Source: Candidatus Zixiibacteriota bacterium (lineage in GTDB: Bacteria; Zixibacteria; MSB-5A5; RBG-16-43-9). Taken from it: a DNA stretch of 41,092 nucleotides. The position numbers and the translations under genes were made by a program. Below the pieces are notes generated by a model. It was not told the origin of the DNA. It did not search any database and saw only the letters and a list, made by a program, of their open reading frames with translations. This document shows, in pieces, positions 31,798 to 40,912 of this stretch. Where the stretch lies: contig JALHSU010000162.1 of NCBI GenBank assembly GCA_022865345.1, positions 1-41,092 on the forward strand. Direction: 5' to 3'. The stretch's first letter is position 1, and each line of letters begins with the position of its first letter.

Positions 31798-32790
31798 ATG
31801 AATCACAAAAAAATCGTCCTGACAGTTTTAATGCTACTTTTATGTGTAGCTCTTTCGAACGCCCAGGAACTTAAATCTTATCCCTGCCATACCTATTCCA
31901 TCGTTGCCCGTGACCCTTCAACCGGCGAGATGGGGGTTGCGGTTCAGTCTCATTATTTCTCAGTTGGACCTGTGGTCCCCTGGGCTGAGGCAGGGGTTGG
32001 CGCTGTGGCTACCCAATCCTTGGTGGATGTCTCTTATGGTCCTTTGGGCCTAGATTTGATGAGGGCAGGCAAGACTGCCCAGGATGCCCTGAAAGCTCTG
32101 CTTGCCGGAGATAAGAATAATGCCGTTCGCCAGGTGGCGATGATTGATGCGTCTGGAAACGTGGCAGCTCATACTGGAGATAAGTGCATACCGGCTGCTG
32201 GGCACATTGTCGGGAAAAACTATTCGGTTCAGGCAAATCTGATGTTGAATGATAAGGTCTGGCCTGCAATGTCCAAAGCCTTTGAGAATACCAAAGGGAG
32301 TTTGGCTGAGAGGATGCTCGCTGCCCTGGATGCGGCTCAAGCACAAGGCGGAGATATCCGAGGAAAACAATCTGCCGCAATTTTGATAGTCAAAGGTAAA
32401 TCCTCTGGCAAGCCCTGGCAGGATAAGGTCCTGGATTTGAGAGTGGAGGATAATCCTGAGCCCTTAAAAGAGCTTAGAAGATTAGTAAAAATTGCCGAAG
32501 CCTACCACCATTCAGATTTAGGTGACCTGGCTTTAGAAAAGAAAGACCTGAAAACCGCTCTGAAAGAGTATGCTGAAGCAAGGAGACTATATCCTGAAAA
32601 CGTGGAGTTGGAATTCTGGGAGGCAACCGCCTTAGTGAACAACAACCGGGTAGACCAATCCCTGCCTATCTTTAAAGAGGTTTTTGAAAAGGACCCTATC
32701 TGGAAAGAGCTGGTAAGAAGGCTTCCTTCAGTTGATTTGTTACCGAAAGACGAGAAGGTAATCAAGAGAATTCTGGAAGTTACAAAATAA
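31798..32790 (+). CDS. Secreted DUF1028 protein with TPR-like C-terminus
   Basis: The 330-residue protein has a signal peptide (about 1-22), then the DUF1028 domain (TYSIVARDPSTGEMGVAVQS, GAVATQSLVDVSYGPLGLDL, IDASGNVAAHTG), which has an Ntn-hydrolase-like fold. A helical C-terminus (about 220-330, YHHSDLGDLALEKKDLKTAL) has TPR character. The biochemical role of DUF1028 is not established. AAGGAGG precedes the start and the promoter is strong. Probably periplasmic. Confidence 0.85.
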   Translation: MNHKKIVLTVLMLLLCVALSNAQELKSYPCHTYSIVARDPSTGEMGVAVQSHYFSVGPVVPWAEAGVGAVATQSLVDVSYGPLGLDLMRAGKTAQDALKALLAGDKNNAVRQVAMIDASGNVAAHTGDKCIPAAGHIVGKNYSVQANLMLNDKVWPAMSKAFENTKGSLAERMLAALDAAQAQGGDIRGKQSAAILIVKGKSSGKPWQDKVLDLRVEDNPEPLKELRRLVKIAEAYHHSDLGDLALEKKDLKTALKEYAEARRLYPENVELEFWEATALVNNNRVDQSLPIFKEVFEKDPIWKELVRRLPSVDLLPKDEKVIKRILEVTK

Positions 32791-32841
32791 GCTGGGAGCT
32801 TGTAGCCTGTAGCTTTTCAAAAATAAAAAAAGACGAAGAAT

Positions 32842-34101
32842 ATGAGAAATCCATTCAAGTTTCTAATAGTCTCTATTTTCCTTTTGGTTTTATTCTCGAA
32901 CTCTTTAGCCCAGATAAATAGAACCTGGTATGTGAATGACCTCAAAGATAAGAAGATCGGAGTCGGGTCAAAAGATGAGCCTTTCAGGGATTTGCAGTAT
33001 GCATTTGACCAGGCAAAAGATGGGGATACCATCTTCGTTTTTCCTGGAACTTATGAGGCTAAGCCTGAAGAATATATAGAAGAACTGTGCGGCAACTGTC
33101 AGGAGCACAAGACCAGGGTTACTGCTACCAGAGGCTTCATAATTCAGAACAAAGGTCTGAACATAATCGGTAGTGGAAAAGATAATACAATCCTGGTTAC
33201 AAGTGCAGGCTATGGAGTTTTGTTCGAACAAAGCCGGAATTCATTTATAACGAAACTTAAGATAACCGGAGGAAAAAGGGACCCGGATGGGAATGCCACT
33301 GATGCAGGGATTGTCACCAAATTCAGCACTGTTACCATAAAAGACCTTGAGGTCTCGGACAACACTCACCGGTTAGATGGGGTCGTAGTTGGAATCGGAG
33401 GTGTGTTCGGAAGGGAGAATTCTGAAATACATATTCTGAACAGCCGGATTCAAAATAACGGCTGGGACGGAGTGGCATTATACCGGGGTGCAACTGCCTA
33501 TATTGCAGATAATGTTATTTGCGACGGACGAGGTGCAGGAATAGGGATAACCTGGGATGCTGTGGCGACGGTTTACCGCAACGAAATTTCTGGCTACTGG
33601 AAGGGAATCGGAACCTTTGGAAATTCCAGAGCTGTGGTGAGGAATAATCTGGTGCACGAGAATTTAGGGTGGGGTATAATCGCCACTGGTACATCTTATA
33701 TGGATGCTTCGAATAATGTTATCACCAGAAACGGAAACTGCGGCTTTGCAGTCTGGAGCGCAGAGTGCAAAGGGGTCTGCACGAATAATATCATCACTGA
33801 TAACGGCTGGAGAAAAGAATGGGTCTGCCCCTGCGTTGGAATCTGGGCAACTGATATAAATCCGAATTTTCCCATAACCTATAATGACGTCTTGAATAAT
33901 AGCGCAGGCAACTACAAAGATTTACCAGACCAAACTGAGCAAAATGGGAACCTGTCAGTTGACCCGCTCTTTGAAAGCCAGACAGATTTTCATTTGAAAT
34001 CCGGCTCTACTCTAATTGACAAAGGCAACCCTCTTTTGACTGATCCAGACGGTAGCATAAGCGACCCTGGATTGTATGGAGGACCAAACGCTCGCAGATA
34101 A
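32842..34101 (+). CDS. Secreted right-handed beta-helix protein (NosD/DUF1565-like)
   Basis: The 419-residue product has a signal peptide (about 1-24). A DUF1565-like start follows (WYVNDLKDKKIGVGSKDEPFRDLQYAFDQAKDGDTIFVFPGTY), then repeated turns of about 22-24 residues with Asn/Gly ladders (NNGWDGVALYRGATAYIADN, RNNLVHENLGWGIIATG) of a parallel beta-helix. Such folds occur in pectate lyases and carbohydrate-binding surface proteins. No catalytic site is assignable. A CGNC motif at about 78-81 and several more Cys may form disulfides. Located 51 bases after the DUF1028 gene on the same strand. Confidence 0.82.
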   Translation: MRNPFKFLIVSIFLLVLFSNSLAQINRTWYVNDLKDKKIGVGSKDEPFRDLQYAFDQAKDGDTIFVFPGTYEAKPEEYIEELCGNCQEHKTRVTATRGFIIQNKGLNIIGSGKDNTILVTSAGYGVLFEQSRNSFITKLKITGGKRDPDGNATDAGIVTKFSTVTIKDLEVSDNTHRLDGVVVGIGGVFGRENSEIHILNSRIQNNGWDGVALYRGATAYIADNVICDGRGAGIGITWDAVATVYRNEISGYWKGIGTFGNSRAVVRNNLVHENLGWGIIATGTSYMDASNNVITRNGNCGFAVWSAECKGVCTNNIITDNGWRKEWVCPCVGIWATDINPNFPITYNDVLNNSAGNYKDLPDQTEQNGNLSVDPLFESQTDFHLKSGSTLIDKGNPLLTDPDGSISDPGLYGGPNARR

Positions 34102-34112
34102 TTACCGTTCAG

Positions 34113-34239
34113 GTGGGGGCGTATTTCAATGCGCCCCACTTGCTCTCCGTTGGTCTCCTGACCAACGGAGTATCTTTGTTGGTGAGGACACCAACAAAGA
34201 GCTTTTAAAAAAATCGTAGAGGCTTGATTTATCAAGCCT
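34113..34239. repeat. Hairpin cluster including a third compound element
   Basis: An imperfect palindrome lies at 34113-34139. Then GCTC (34142-34145) and GAGC (34199-34202) bracket CTCCGTTGGT-ctcctg-ACCAACGGAG (34145-34170) and CTTTGTTGGTG-agga-CACCAACAAAG (34174-34199), and AGGCTTGAT-tt-ATCAAGCCT follows (34220-34239). The middle unit has the same architecture as 2463-2524 with different sequence. Confidence 0.75.
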
Positions 34240-34254
34240 TATAATTTCATATCT

Positions 34255-35028
34255 ATGACCTTTCCAAAACCAAAAAAATTCAAATGGCGCTATGTCTTTT
34301 TAGGTTTGCTTTTAATTTTTGTTCTCATCTTTCTTTTAGAGTATTTAACCCTGCCGGATGTAAAATATCTTCAAAAGGAAAATCCTGAGACCACCTCTTT
34401 AGTCCGGATAAGGAACAAAGAATATGAGAAAAAAGGCAAAAAGCCCAGGGAATACCGCATCTGGGTACCATATAGCCAGATTTCGCCCTATCTGAAAAAA
34501 GCTATTTTAGTGGGTGAGGATATAAATTTCTTCACTCACAGCGGAATAGATCTGCAGGAGATGAAAGAATCCTTAAAGATCGACTGGAAAAAGAAAAAAT
34601 TCTCCAGAGGAGCATCCACCATTACCCAGCAATTAGCCAAAAACCTCTACCTTTCACCTTCAAAAAATCCTTTGAGAAAATTGAAGGAGATTCTAATTGC
34701 CTTCAGATTGGAAAAATCATTGAGCAAAAGAAGGATCTTTGAGCTTTATCTGAATTTAGTTGAATGGGGAGATGGAATCTACGGCTGTGAAGCGGCTTCC
34801 AGATATTATTTTGAAAAATCATCATCAGACCTTACTCCAGATGAGGCGATCTGCATGGCGACCTCTTTACCCTTTCCCCGGAAATACCCGCCTACCTCAG
34901 ACGCCCGAAGATTTGAAAGAAGAAGAAATATAATTTTAAACCGGATGCTAAAATACGGATTCTTAACCTTAGAGGAATATGAAGCACCTTTGAATCCGCA
35001 AGTTGAGGAACCCAAAGATTCAACTTGA
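34255..35028 (+). CDS. mtgA: Monofunctional peptidoglycan glycosyltransferase MtgA
   Basis: The 257-residue protein has a short basic N-terminus, one membrane anchor (about 12-30) and a GT51 domain. Motif 1 is VGEDINFFTHSGID with catalytic Glu88, motif 2 is RGASTITQQLAKNLYL, and the third region is RIFELYLNLVEWGDGIYG with EAASRYYF after it. It polymerises lipid II into glycan strands at the outer face of the inner membrane. There is no transpeptidase domain. No clear ribosome site precedes ATG 34255, which lies 16 bases after a hairpin. Confidence 0.92.
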   Translation: MTFPKPKKFKWRYVFLGLLLIFVLIFLLEYLTLPDVKYLQKENPETTSLVRIRNKEYEKKGKKPREYRIWVPYSQISPYLKKAILVGEDINFFTHSGIDLQEMKESLKIDWKKKKFSRGASTITQQLAKNLYLSPSKNPLRKLKEILIAFRLEKSLSKRRIFELYLNLVEWGDGIYGCEAASRYYFEKSSSDLTPDEAICMATSLPFPRKYPPTSDARRFERRRNIILNRMLKYGFLTLEEYEAPLNPQVEEPKDST

Positions 35029-35050
35029 TGGTAGACGTGTATTTCGTAGC

Positions 35051-35111
35051 GCGACCCTTTTAGGGTCGCAAAATACAAGGGACAAAATCCGCCTGTGGCG
35101 GATTTTGTCCC
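35051..35111. repeat. Two palindromes downstream of mtgA
   Basis: GCGACCCT-ttt-AGGGTCGC (35051-35069) with weak outer pairing GTATTT/AAATAC, and a perfect 15-bp stem GGGACAAAATCCGCC-tgt-GGCGGATTTTGTCCC (35079-35111). The remainder of the 375-base gap holds a partial copy of the 7781-type text (from about 35160) and a GC-rich stretch with no convincing gene. Confidence 0.75.
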
Positions 35112-35329
35112 TACCCATTAAAAATATCGGCGCCTCCTTTATAAGACTCGACTTTACCTTAGAACCTCACCCTTACCCTCTCCTTTAAAAGAAGAGGGGG
35201 AATGAAGGGGCGACCCTTCCTTCGTTTCTGCTCAGGACGGTGAGCTTGTCGAACCGCGTGGTCGCCCGCGGGTATGTGAGACGGGAGGGGACAAGCCCCT
35301 CCCCTACAAAAGATCTTCCCAATAAACCG

Positions 35330-35358
35330 TTGACAAAAAGGCACTGAAAAACTATTAT
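35330..35358 (+). promoter_or_regulatory. Promoter of the nadE-fhs operon
   Basis: TTGACA (35330-35335), 17 bases, TATTAT (35353-35358). The ATG of nadE follows at 35404 with GGGGAG upstream. Confidence 0.7.
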
Positions 35359-35403
35359 AAGCCATATATAGAACCGTCAAAGGATTAAATCCGGGGAGAA
35401 AAG

Positions 35404-37137
35404 ATGCGTTCTTTAAGGGTCGGGATGGCACAGATAAACTGCACCGTAGGGGATTTAGGGGGAAATACCAAGAAGATAATCCAGTATTTGGACAAAGCCA
35501 GAAAAATTGGGGTTGAGCTGATATGTTTTCCTGAGCTTGCCATCACCGGATATCCGCCTGAGGATCTGCTCCTCAAGCCCCGGTTCATCGAAGATAACCT
35601 GAAGGCTTTGAAAAAAATTATCCAGAAGACTGTAGGTTTAACTGCAGTGGTAGGCTTTGTGGATAAAAATGGGGAGGTTTTCAATGCAGCAGCCATTATC
35701 CATAATAAGAAACTGGTGGACGTTTATTATAAAAGCAACCTGCCCAATTATGGGGTGTTTGACGAATACCGCTATTTTCAGCCGGGTGAAAAACCCTCTG
35801 TTTATCAGGTGGGCGACTTCGTCTTTGGGGTAAATATCTGCGAAGATATCTGGTATCCAGAAGGACCGGCAAAGATTCAGGCTTTAATCGGCGAAGCTGA
35901 ACTGATAGTGAATATCAACGCCTCACCCTATCATATGGACAAGTGGAAAGAAAGGGAAAAGATGCTTTCCACCCGTGCCAGCGACAATCGGGTCTTCATT
36001 TTGTATAATAACTTAGTTGGAGGCCAGGATGAGCTGGTCTTTGACGGAATGGGTATGATTTTTGACCCTGAAGGTAAAACCATCTGCCGGGGTAAACAGT
36101 TCGAAGAGGATTTTATAATAGCAGACCTGGACTTGGATGAGGTTTTCAGGGCAAGATTACACGACCCTAAATGGAGAACGGAAAAAGAGAAACTCAAATC
36201 TAAAACCGTCAATAAAATAATCGTCACAAAAAAAACTCTTAAGAGAAGAAAATCAAAGATAAAAAGGATAAATCCGGAACCTCTCTCGCCTCTGGCTGAA
36301 GTCTATAAGGCTCTGGTTTTGGGGACTAAAGATTACCTCAGGAAGAACGGGTTTTCTAAAGCGGTCCTTGGACTGAGCGGAGGAATAGACTCTGCCCTGG
36401 TAGCCGTGATTGCCAAAGATGCCTTAGGTAAAGAAAACGTTATTTCTGTTTTTATGCCATCTGAGTTTACTTCTAAAAGAAGTCTTTTGGATGCTAAAAA
36501 ATTAGCTCATAATCTGGGGACCAAGTTTATCAATCTTCCTATCCGGAAAATCCTGGAGACCTATATCTCAACTTTGTCTTCAGGGTTTAAAGGTAAAAAG
36601 CCGGACGTGACTGAGGAAAACCTCCAGGCAAGGATAAGAGGTAATCTTTTGATGGCTCTTTCCAACAAATTCGGCTGGCTGGTGTTGACTACCGGGAATA
36701 AAAGCGAGTTAGCTGCAGGATATTCTACTCTGTATGGAGATATGGTTGGTGGCTTTGTGGTTTTGAAAGATATTCCCAAAACTTTAGTTTACAAGTTAGC
36801 CCGCCATAGAAATTCTCAGGAGAAAAAGGAGCTGATCCCGGAAGATATTTTGAAAAGAGAGCCCACGGCCGAGCTTAAGCCCGGGCAAAAGGATACTGAC
36901 ACTCTTCCTCCTTATCCGGTTTTAGACCCGATTTTAAAATATTATGTGGAGGAAGATAAGGGGTTCAAGGAAATAAAGGATTTGGGTTTTAATGAAGATA
37001 CTATAATTAAAGTTATGCAGATGGTGGACAGAAGCGAATATAAAAGAAGACAGGCGCCCCCTGGCATAAAGATTACTGCCCGAGCCTTTGGAAAAGACCG
37101 CAGATTGCCAATCACCAATAAATATAAAGAGTTCTAA
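35404..37137 (+). CDS. nadE: Glutamine-dependent NAD+ synthetase
   Basis: The 577-residue two-domain enzyme makes NAD+ from deamido-NAD+, ATP and glutamine. The N-terminal nitrilase-type glutaminase has Glu44 (CFPELAITGYPPEDLL), Lys110 (DVYYKSNLPN) and Cys146 (GVNICEDIW). The C-terminal synthetase has the PP-loop LGLSGGIDSALVA (325-330), then TTGNKSELAAGYSTLYGD. A lysine-rich linker (about 265-290) separates them. Cytoplasmic. It is followed after one base by fhs, so the two are an operon. Confidence 0.95.
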   Translation: MRSLRVGMAQINCTVGDLGGNTKKIIQYLDKARKIGVELICFPELAITGYPPEDLLLKPRFIEDNLKALKKIIQKTVGLTAVVGFVDKNGEVFNAAAIIHNKKLVDVYYKSNLPNYGVFDEYRYFQPGEKPSVYQVGDFVFGVNICEDIWYPEGPAKIQALIGEAELIVNINASPYHMDKWKEREKMLSTRASDNRVFILYNNLVGGQDELVFDGMGMIFDPEGKTICRGKQFEEDFIIADLDLDEVFRARLHDPKWRTEKEKLKSKTVNKIIVTKKTLKRRKSKIKRINPEPLSPLAEVYKALVLGTKDYLRKNGFSKAVLGLSGGIDSALVAVIAKDALGKENVISVFMPSEFTSKRSLLDAKKLAHNLGTKFINLPIRKILETYISTLSSGFKGKKPDVTEENLQARIRGNLLMALSNKFGWLVLTTGNKSELAAGYSTLYGDMVGGFVVLKDIPKTLVYKLARHRNSQEKKELIPEDILKREPTAELKPGQKDTDTLPPYPVLDPILKYYVEEDKGFKEIKDLGFNEDTIIKVMQMVDRSEYKRRQAPPGIKITARAFGKDRRLPITNKYKEF

Positions 37138-37138
37138 G

Positions 37139-38788
37139 ATGTCCGAGAAGCTAAGGCCGATTTTAGAGATAGCAGAAGATCTCGGCTTAAAAGAGGATGA
37201 GTTAGAGCTGGACGGTAAGTCTATTGCCAAAGTGTCTTTCAAGGTCTTAGACAGATTAAAAGAAAGAAAAAACGGGAAGTATATTTTCGTCACGGCTATC
37301 ACCCCTACCCCGGCCGGAGAGGGAAAAACAGTTACTGCTATCGGTCTCTCTCAAGCTTTAAATAAAATCGGTAAAAAAACTGTCTGCACTTTAAGGCAGC
37401 CATCTATGGGACCATTGTTCGGGCTTAAAGGCGGGGCTACTGGAGGCGGGAAAGCTCAGGTTCTGCCCAAAGAGGAGATAAACTTACATTTCACCGGAGA
37501 TTTTCATGCGGTTGGTTATGCGCATAATTTACTCTCAGCTATTCTGGATACCCATCTGCAAAAGGGAAATAAATTATGCCTGGATATATCTGAGATTTTC
37601 TGGCCCAGGGTGGTAGATATTGATGACCGGGCTTTAAGACATATAGTCATTGGCTTAGGTGGTAAAGCTGATGGAATTCCCAGGGAATCTTATTTTGACA
37701 TCACCCCTGCCAGCGAAGTGATGTCGATTCTATCTTTATCTACAGATTTAGAAGACCTCAAGAAACGCCTCTCAAATATAACTGTGGGCATAGACCAGAA
37801 CAAGAAGATGATAACAGCTCAGGATTTTAAATCTCCTGGCGCTATGGCAGTGGTCTTGAAAAAGGCTTTCAATCCCAATTTAGTCCAGACTTCAGAGGGA
37901 ACCCCTGCCTTTATCCATACTGGTCCCTTTGCCAATATTTCCCACGGTAACTCTTCAGTGATTGCTGACCTCATCTCCCTGAAACTGGCTGATTATGTGG
38001 TGACTGAATCAGGGTTTGGAGCTGACTGCGGTGCAGAAAAATTGATGGATATCAAATGCCGGGAATCCGGGTTAACCCCTGATCTGGCGGTCTTAGTTGC
38101 TACAGTCAAGAGCCTGATGATGCATGGAATAGGTATTTATGATAAGAAAGCAATTGACCAGGAAAACCTTGAGACCCTGGAAAAAGGGTGCGGAAACCTG
38201 CAAAAGCATATACAGAATCTTAAACTTTTCGGCCTGCCGGTTCTAGTGGCTATCAACCGTTTTCCTGAGGATAGCGAAGCAGAGCTTTCGCTCTTGAAGG
38301 AAAAATCGCTCCAGGCAGGAGCAGATGACGTAGCAGTGGCAGAGATGTTCGACAAAGGCGGAGAAGGCGGAACAGAATTAGCTGAAAAGGCTGTAAAATT
38401 GTGTCAGAGAGGGTGCTGTTTTAAATTCCTGTACGAAGGCGGAGGGATAAAGGAAAAAATTGAAACCATCGCCAAAAAAATCTACGGAGCCGGCGAGGTA
38501 CTTTACTTCCCCTTAGCTGAGAAAAAGATAGACCTTTTCAAATCCTGGGGATTAGATTTTTTACCAATGTGCATAGCCAAGACCCCTTACTCTTTTTCCC
38601 ATGACCCCAAGCTCAAAGGAAGACCAGAGAATTTTCGTCTTCCCATTGAGGATTTGAGACCTGCAACCGGTGCAGGTTACCTTTATGCCTTAGCCGGTGA
38701 TATCATGACTATGCCAGGACTCCCCACCAACCCGGCTGCTTTCAATTTCGATTTAGACAAGTACGGAAACATAACCGGGCTAACTTAG
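37139..38788 (+). CDS. fhs: Formate--tetrahydrofolate ligase
   Basis: ATG 37139, one base after the nadE stop, gives MSEKLRPILEIAEDLG; the frame extends upstream into nadE but lacks a ribosome site there. The 549-residue product, the normal length, has the ATP loop TPTPAGEGKT (55-64), the LRQPSMGPLFGLKGGATGGG stretch and the C-terminal TGDIMTMPGLP-like ALAGDIMTMPGLP. It makes 10-formyl-THF from formate, either for biosynthesis or as part of the Wood-Ljungdahl methyl branch. No other pathway gene is nearby. Confidence 0.96.
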   Translation: MSEKLRPILEIAEDLGLKEDELELDGKSIAKVSFKVLDRLKERKNGKYIFVTAITPTPAGEGKTVTAIGLSQALNKIGKKTVCTLRQPSMGPLFGLKGGATGGGKAQVLPKEEINLHFTGDFHAVGYAHNLLSAILDTHLQKGNKLCLDISEIFWPRVVDIDDRALRHIVIGLGGKADGIPRESYFDITPASEVMSILSLSTDLEDLKKRLSNITVGIDQNKKMITAQDFKSPGAMAVVLKKAFNPNLVQTSEGTPAFIHTGPFANISHGNSSVIADLISLKLADYVVTESGFGADCGAEKLMDIKCRESGLTPDLAVLVATVKSLMMHGIGIYDKKAIDQENLETLEKGCGNLQKHIQNLKLFGLPVLVAINRFPEDSEAELSLLKEKSLQAGADDVAVAEMFDKGGEGGTELAEKAVKLCQRGCCFKFLYEGGGIKEKIETIAKKIYGAGEVLYFPLAEKKIDLFKSWGLDFLPMCIAKTPYSFSHDPKLKGRPENFRLPIEDLRPATGAGYLYALAGDIMTMPGLPTNPAAFNFDLDKYGNITGLT

Positions 38789-38801
38789 AAAAGGAGCAAA
38801 G

Positions 38802-39305
38802 ATGGAAAAACTATTAGACATACTCTCCAATGCCATGCAGGTGGAAATAGACGGGTACCATTTTTACAAATTAGCCTCAGAGAAAACTGCAGACCAGAAG
38901 GGAAAGGAGGTCTTCTCATCTCTGGCAGAGGATGAGAAAAAACATTATCAGATTTTAAAGGGACAGTATGAGAAAGTGAGAAAAACCGGAGGGATAGAGT
39001 TCAAGGATAAAAAAGTTGAATTCTTCAAATCGGAAAGCCCCAGCCCGATCTTCTCTGAGGATTTCAAGAAAAGGATCAAAGATATGCACTTCGAGATGTC
39101 AGCCTTATCCATCGGAGCGCTTTTAGAGAAAAATTCAATCGAATTTTACCGGAAATCTGCTGAAGAAAGCGGAGATGAGGAGGTTAAAAACCTTTTCTCC
39201 TATTTAGTGCAATGGGAACAGGAGCATCTCAAAGCGCTGATTACCCAGCAGCAATATCTCAAAGAGGCTTACTGGCAGGACGCCAGATTTTTCCCGGATA
39301 TCTAA
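38802..39305 (+). CDS. Ferritin-like/rubrerythrin-type diiron protein
   Basis: The 167-residue four-helix protein carries the rubrerythrin-like pattern of Glu and His ligands: AMQVEIDGYHFYKLAS, AEDEKKHYQIL, EKNSIEFYRKSAEES and WEQEHLKAL. There is no C-terminal rubredoxin domain. Members use a diiron site for peroxide reduction or iron handling. It follows fhs by 13 bases with AAGGAG upstream, probably in the same operon, and a peroxiredoxin lies nearby, hinting at oxidative-stress protection in an anaerobe. Confidence 0.87.
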   Translation: MEKLLDILSNAMQVEIDGYHFYKLASEKTADQKGKEVFSSLAEDEKKHYQILKGQYEKVRKTGGIEFKDKKVEFFKSESPSPIFSEDFKKRIKDMHFEMSALSIGALLEKNSIEFYRKSAEESGDEEVKNLFSYLVQWEQEHLKALITQQQYLKEAYWQDARFFPDI

Positions 39306-39317
39306 AGGAGGTGAACG

Positions 39318-39536
39318 ATGAAAACCTTTACCGCCTATGTAGAATGGGATCCTGAGACTAAACTTTACGTAGGAATTGTTCCCGGCATCCCCGGGGCCCA
39401 TACCCAGGGTGCGACTCTGGACGAACTCCAGAAAAATCTCAAAGAAGTTTTGGAACTATGTCTTGAAGAGTACAAAGGCCCAGTAGAAGACTTACCGCAT
39501 TTTATAGGCCTTCAGCAGATTGAGGTGGTTATATGA
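39318..39536 (+). CDS. hicB: HicB-type antitoxin
   Basis: The 72-residue protein matches the short HicB form: WDPETKLYVGIVPGIPGAHTQG, then LDELQKNLKEVLELCLEEY. It neutralises the HicA ribonuclease. AAAGGAGG precedes ATG 39318. Its TGA overlaps the hicA ATG (ATGA), so translation is coupled. The gene order antitoxin-toxin is the reverse of classical hicAB. The N-terminal fold is kept, but there is no clear DNA-binding C-terminus, so autoregulation may differ. Confidence 0.92.
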   Translation: MKTFTAYVEWDPETKLYVGIVPGIPGAHTQGATLDELQKNLKEVLELCLEEYKGPVEDLPHFIGLQQIEVVI

Positions 39537-39766
39537 GCCGCCTACCGATTACGGACTTCAAAATAATGGAAAAACTGCTACTCAGCTTAGGCTTCAAACC
39601 AGTGCGGCAAAAGGGAAGTCATGTGTTCTTTCGTCACCCTGATGGAAGAACTACCACGGTTCCTAATCATCCAGGAAGGGACCTTGCCCGACCACTGATT
39701 CGTGAAATCCTTCGGGAAATCGAGATGACTGCTGAGCAATTTAGCAAGCAATTAGAGAAAATGTAA
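39533..39766 (+). CDS. hicA: HicA-type mRNA interferase toxin
   Basis: The 77-residue double-stranded-RNA-binding-fold toxin has LLLSLGFKPVRQKGSHVFFRH with catalytic His30, then the PNHPGRDLARPLIREIL stretch of the family. It cleaves mRNA unless bound by HicB. It overlaps hicB by four bases. No defect is visible, so the module is probably active. Confidence 0.93.
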   Translation: MSRLPITDFKIMEKLLLSLGFKPVRQKGSHVFFRHPDGRTTTVPNHPGRDLARPLIREILREIEMTAEQFSKQLEKM

Positions 39767-39868
39767 CTTTATTAGATCACAGAACATCTCAGTCTCTGGC
39801 CCCCCTGAATGGAGTGAACCGGGATCAGTAGAATTGTGCACTCCTAAAAAAATTTAAAGGAGGAAAAA

Positions 39869-40327
39869 ATGCCTATAAAGCCAGGAGAGAAAGCCCCGGA
39901 TTTTGCATTAAAGGGGCATGATGATAAGGAATATAAGTTATCAGATTTCAAAGGAAAAAACGTGGTCTTAGCCTTTTATGTGGCGGATTTCAGTCCGGTA
40001 TGCAGTAAGGAAAATGTCTGTTTTGTCAACGACCTGAAAAGATTTGAGAATTTGAATGCGCAAATCTTCAGCATAAGCGTTGACAATATCTGGTCACACA
40101 AGGCTTTTGCGGAGAAGCTCCAGATTAAATATCCGCTTTTGTCCGATTTCCACCCCAAAGGAGCAGTTGCCTCCAAATACGGGCTATATTTATCTGATCT
40201 CGGCATAACCAACCGGGCTACGGTGATAATAGATAAAGAAGGGATCGTTCGCTACGTTCAGGTTTATGATATCCCCCAGCAGAGGGAAAACAGCGAGCTT
40301 TTAAAGGTTTTAGAGGATTTAAAGTAG
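39869..40327 (+). CDS. Peroxiredoxin (AhpC/TSA family)
   Basis: The 152-residue protein has GEKAPDFAL, the peroxidatic Cys45 in [11 protein letters not shown], a second Cys51 six residues on as in BCP/PrxQ-type enzymes, and [18 protein letters not shown]. It reduces hydroperoxides using thioredoxin. AAAGGAGG precedes ATG 39869. It carries Cys, not Sec, at the active site. It follows hicBA on the same strand after about 100 bases with no recognisable gene between. Confidence 0.9.
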   Translation: MPIKPGEKAPDFALKGHDDKEYKLSDFKGKNVVLAFYVADFSPVCSKENVCFVNDLKRFENLNAQIFSISVDNIWSHKAFAEKLQIKYPLLSDFHPKGAVASKYGLYLSDLGITNRATVIIDKEGIVRYVQVYDIPQQRENSELLKVLEDLK

Positions 40328-40361
40328 CCTATCTTTTAAGATTTTTGATATTTTATGTGGT

Positions 40362-40389
40362 CGTCGGGTCCCCTGACCCGACGGAAAAC
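40362..40389. repeat. Hairpin identical to 17741-17768
   Basis: CGTCGGGTC-ccct-GACCCGACG followed by GAAAAC, identical over 28 bases to a site 22.6 kb away. It lies between the convergent peroxiredoxin and response-regulator genes. Confidence 0.85.
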
Positions 40390-40398
40390 TTATATAAA

Positions 40399-40779
40399 CT
40401 ACCTTTGAAAATTAGGAATACGTTTTAAAACCTCATCTATCTGCTGGACTTTGAAGGGCTTTAGTAGAAATCCATCTGGTCTGGGTTCCTCTTCCGGATT
40501 AAATTCTGCTTCGTAGCCGGTTATAAGAACTACTGGAAGTTTAGGGAAATTATGCTTCACGGTCTTTAAAAGCTCATGTCCATTCATCTTGGGCATCATC
40601 AGGTCAGTTATCACCAGGTCGAAGGTTTCCTCATTTAAAATATCCAAAGCTTCCTCCCCATCCTGTGCTTTCTTGCTGGTAAGATCAAAACACTGAAGCA
40701 ATATGTCTGCCAGGAGACTGGACATATTCGGATTGTCTTCTACTATCAGAACTTTTTTGTTTTTAAAACCATGACTCAT
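40399..40779 (-). CDS. Single-domain response regulator (CheY-like)
   Basis: ATG 40779 (MSHGFKNKKVLIVEDN) is preferred because it fits the domain start and has an AGG-type ribosome site; the frame runs 26 codons further upstream. The 126-residue receiver domain has Glu14/Asp15, phosphoacceptor Asp59 in VITDLMMPKMNG, Thr87 in VLITGYE and Lys107 in LLKPF. There is no output domain, so it works as a phosphorelay or CheY-type switch. No kinase is adjacent within the window. Confidence 0.92.
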   Translation of the reverse strand: MSHGFKNKKVLIVEDNPNMSSLLADILLQCFDLTSKKAQDGEEALDILNEETFDLVITDLMMPKMNGHELLKTVKHNFPKLPVVLITGYEAEFNPEEEPRPDGFLLKPFKVQQIDEVLKRIPNFQR

Positions 40780-40912
40780 ATACTGCCTATTCCTCTCAAA
40801 ATGATCGAACAAAACTGTATTTAATACTATTATCGGCTGGAGAAGAGCTTTCCTCAATAAAAAAGGACAGATGTTCTATCTATACTTTTTTATTTACCAT
40901 ATTTTAAAGAAT

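Noticed and set aside
39869-40327. Selenocysteine in the peroxiredoxin
   Set aside because: The active site reads FSPVCSKEN with an ordinary Cys codon and no in-frame TGA.
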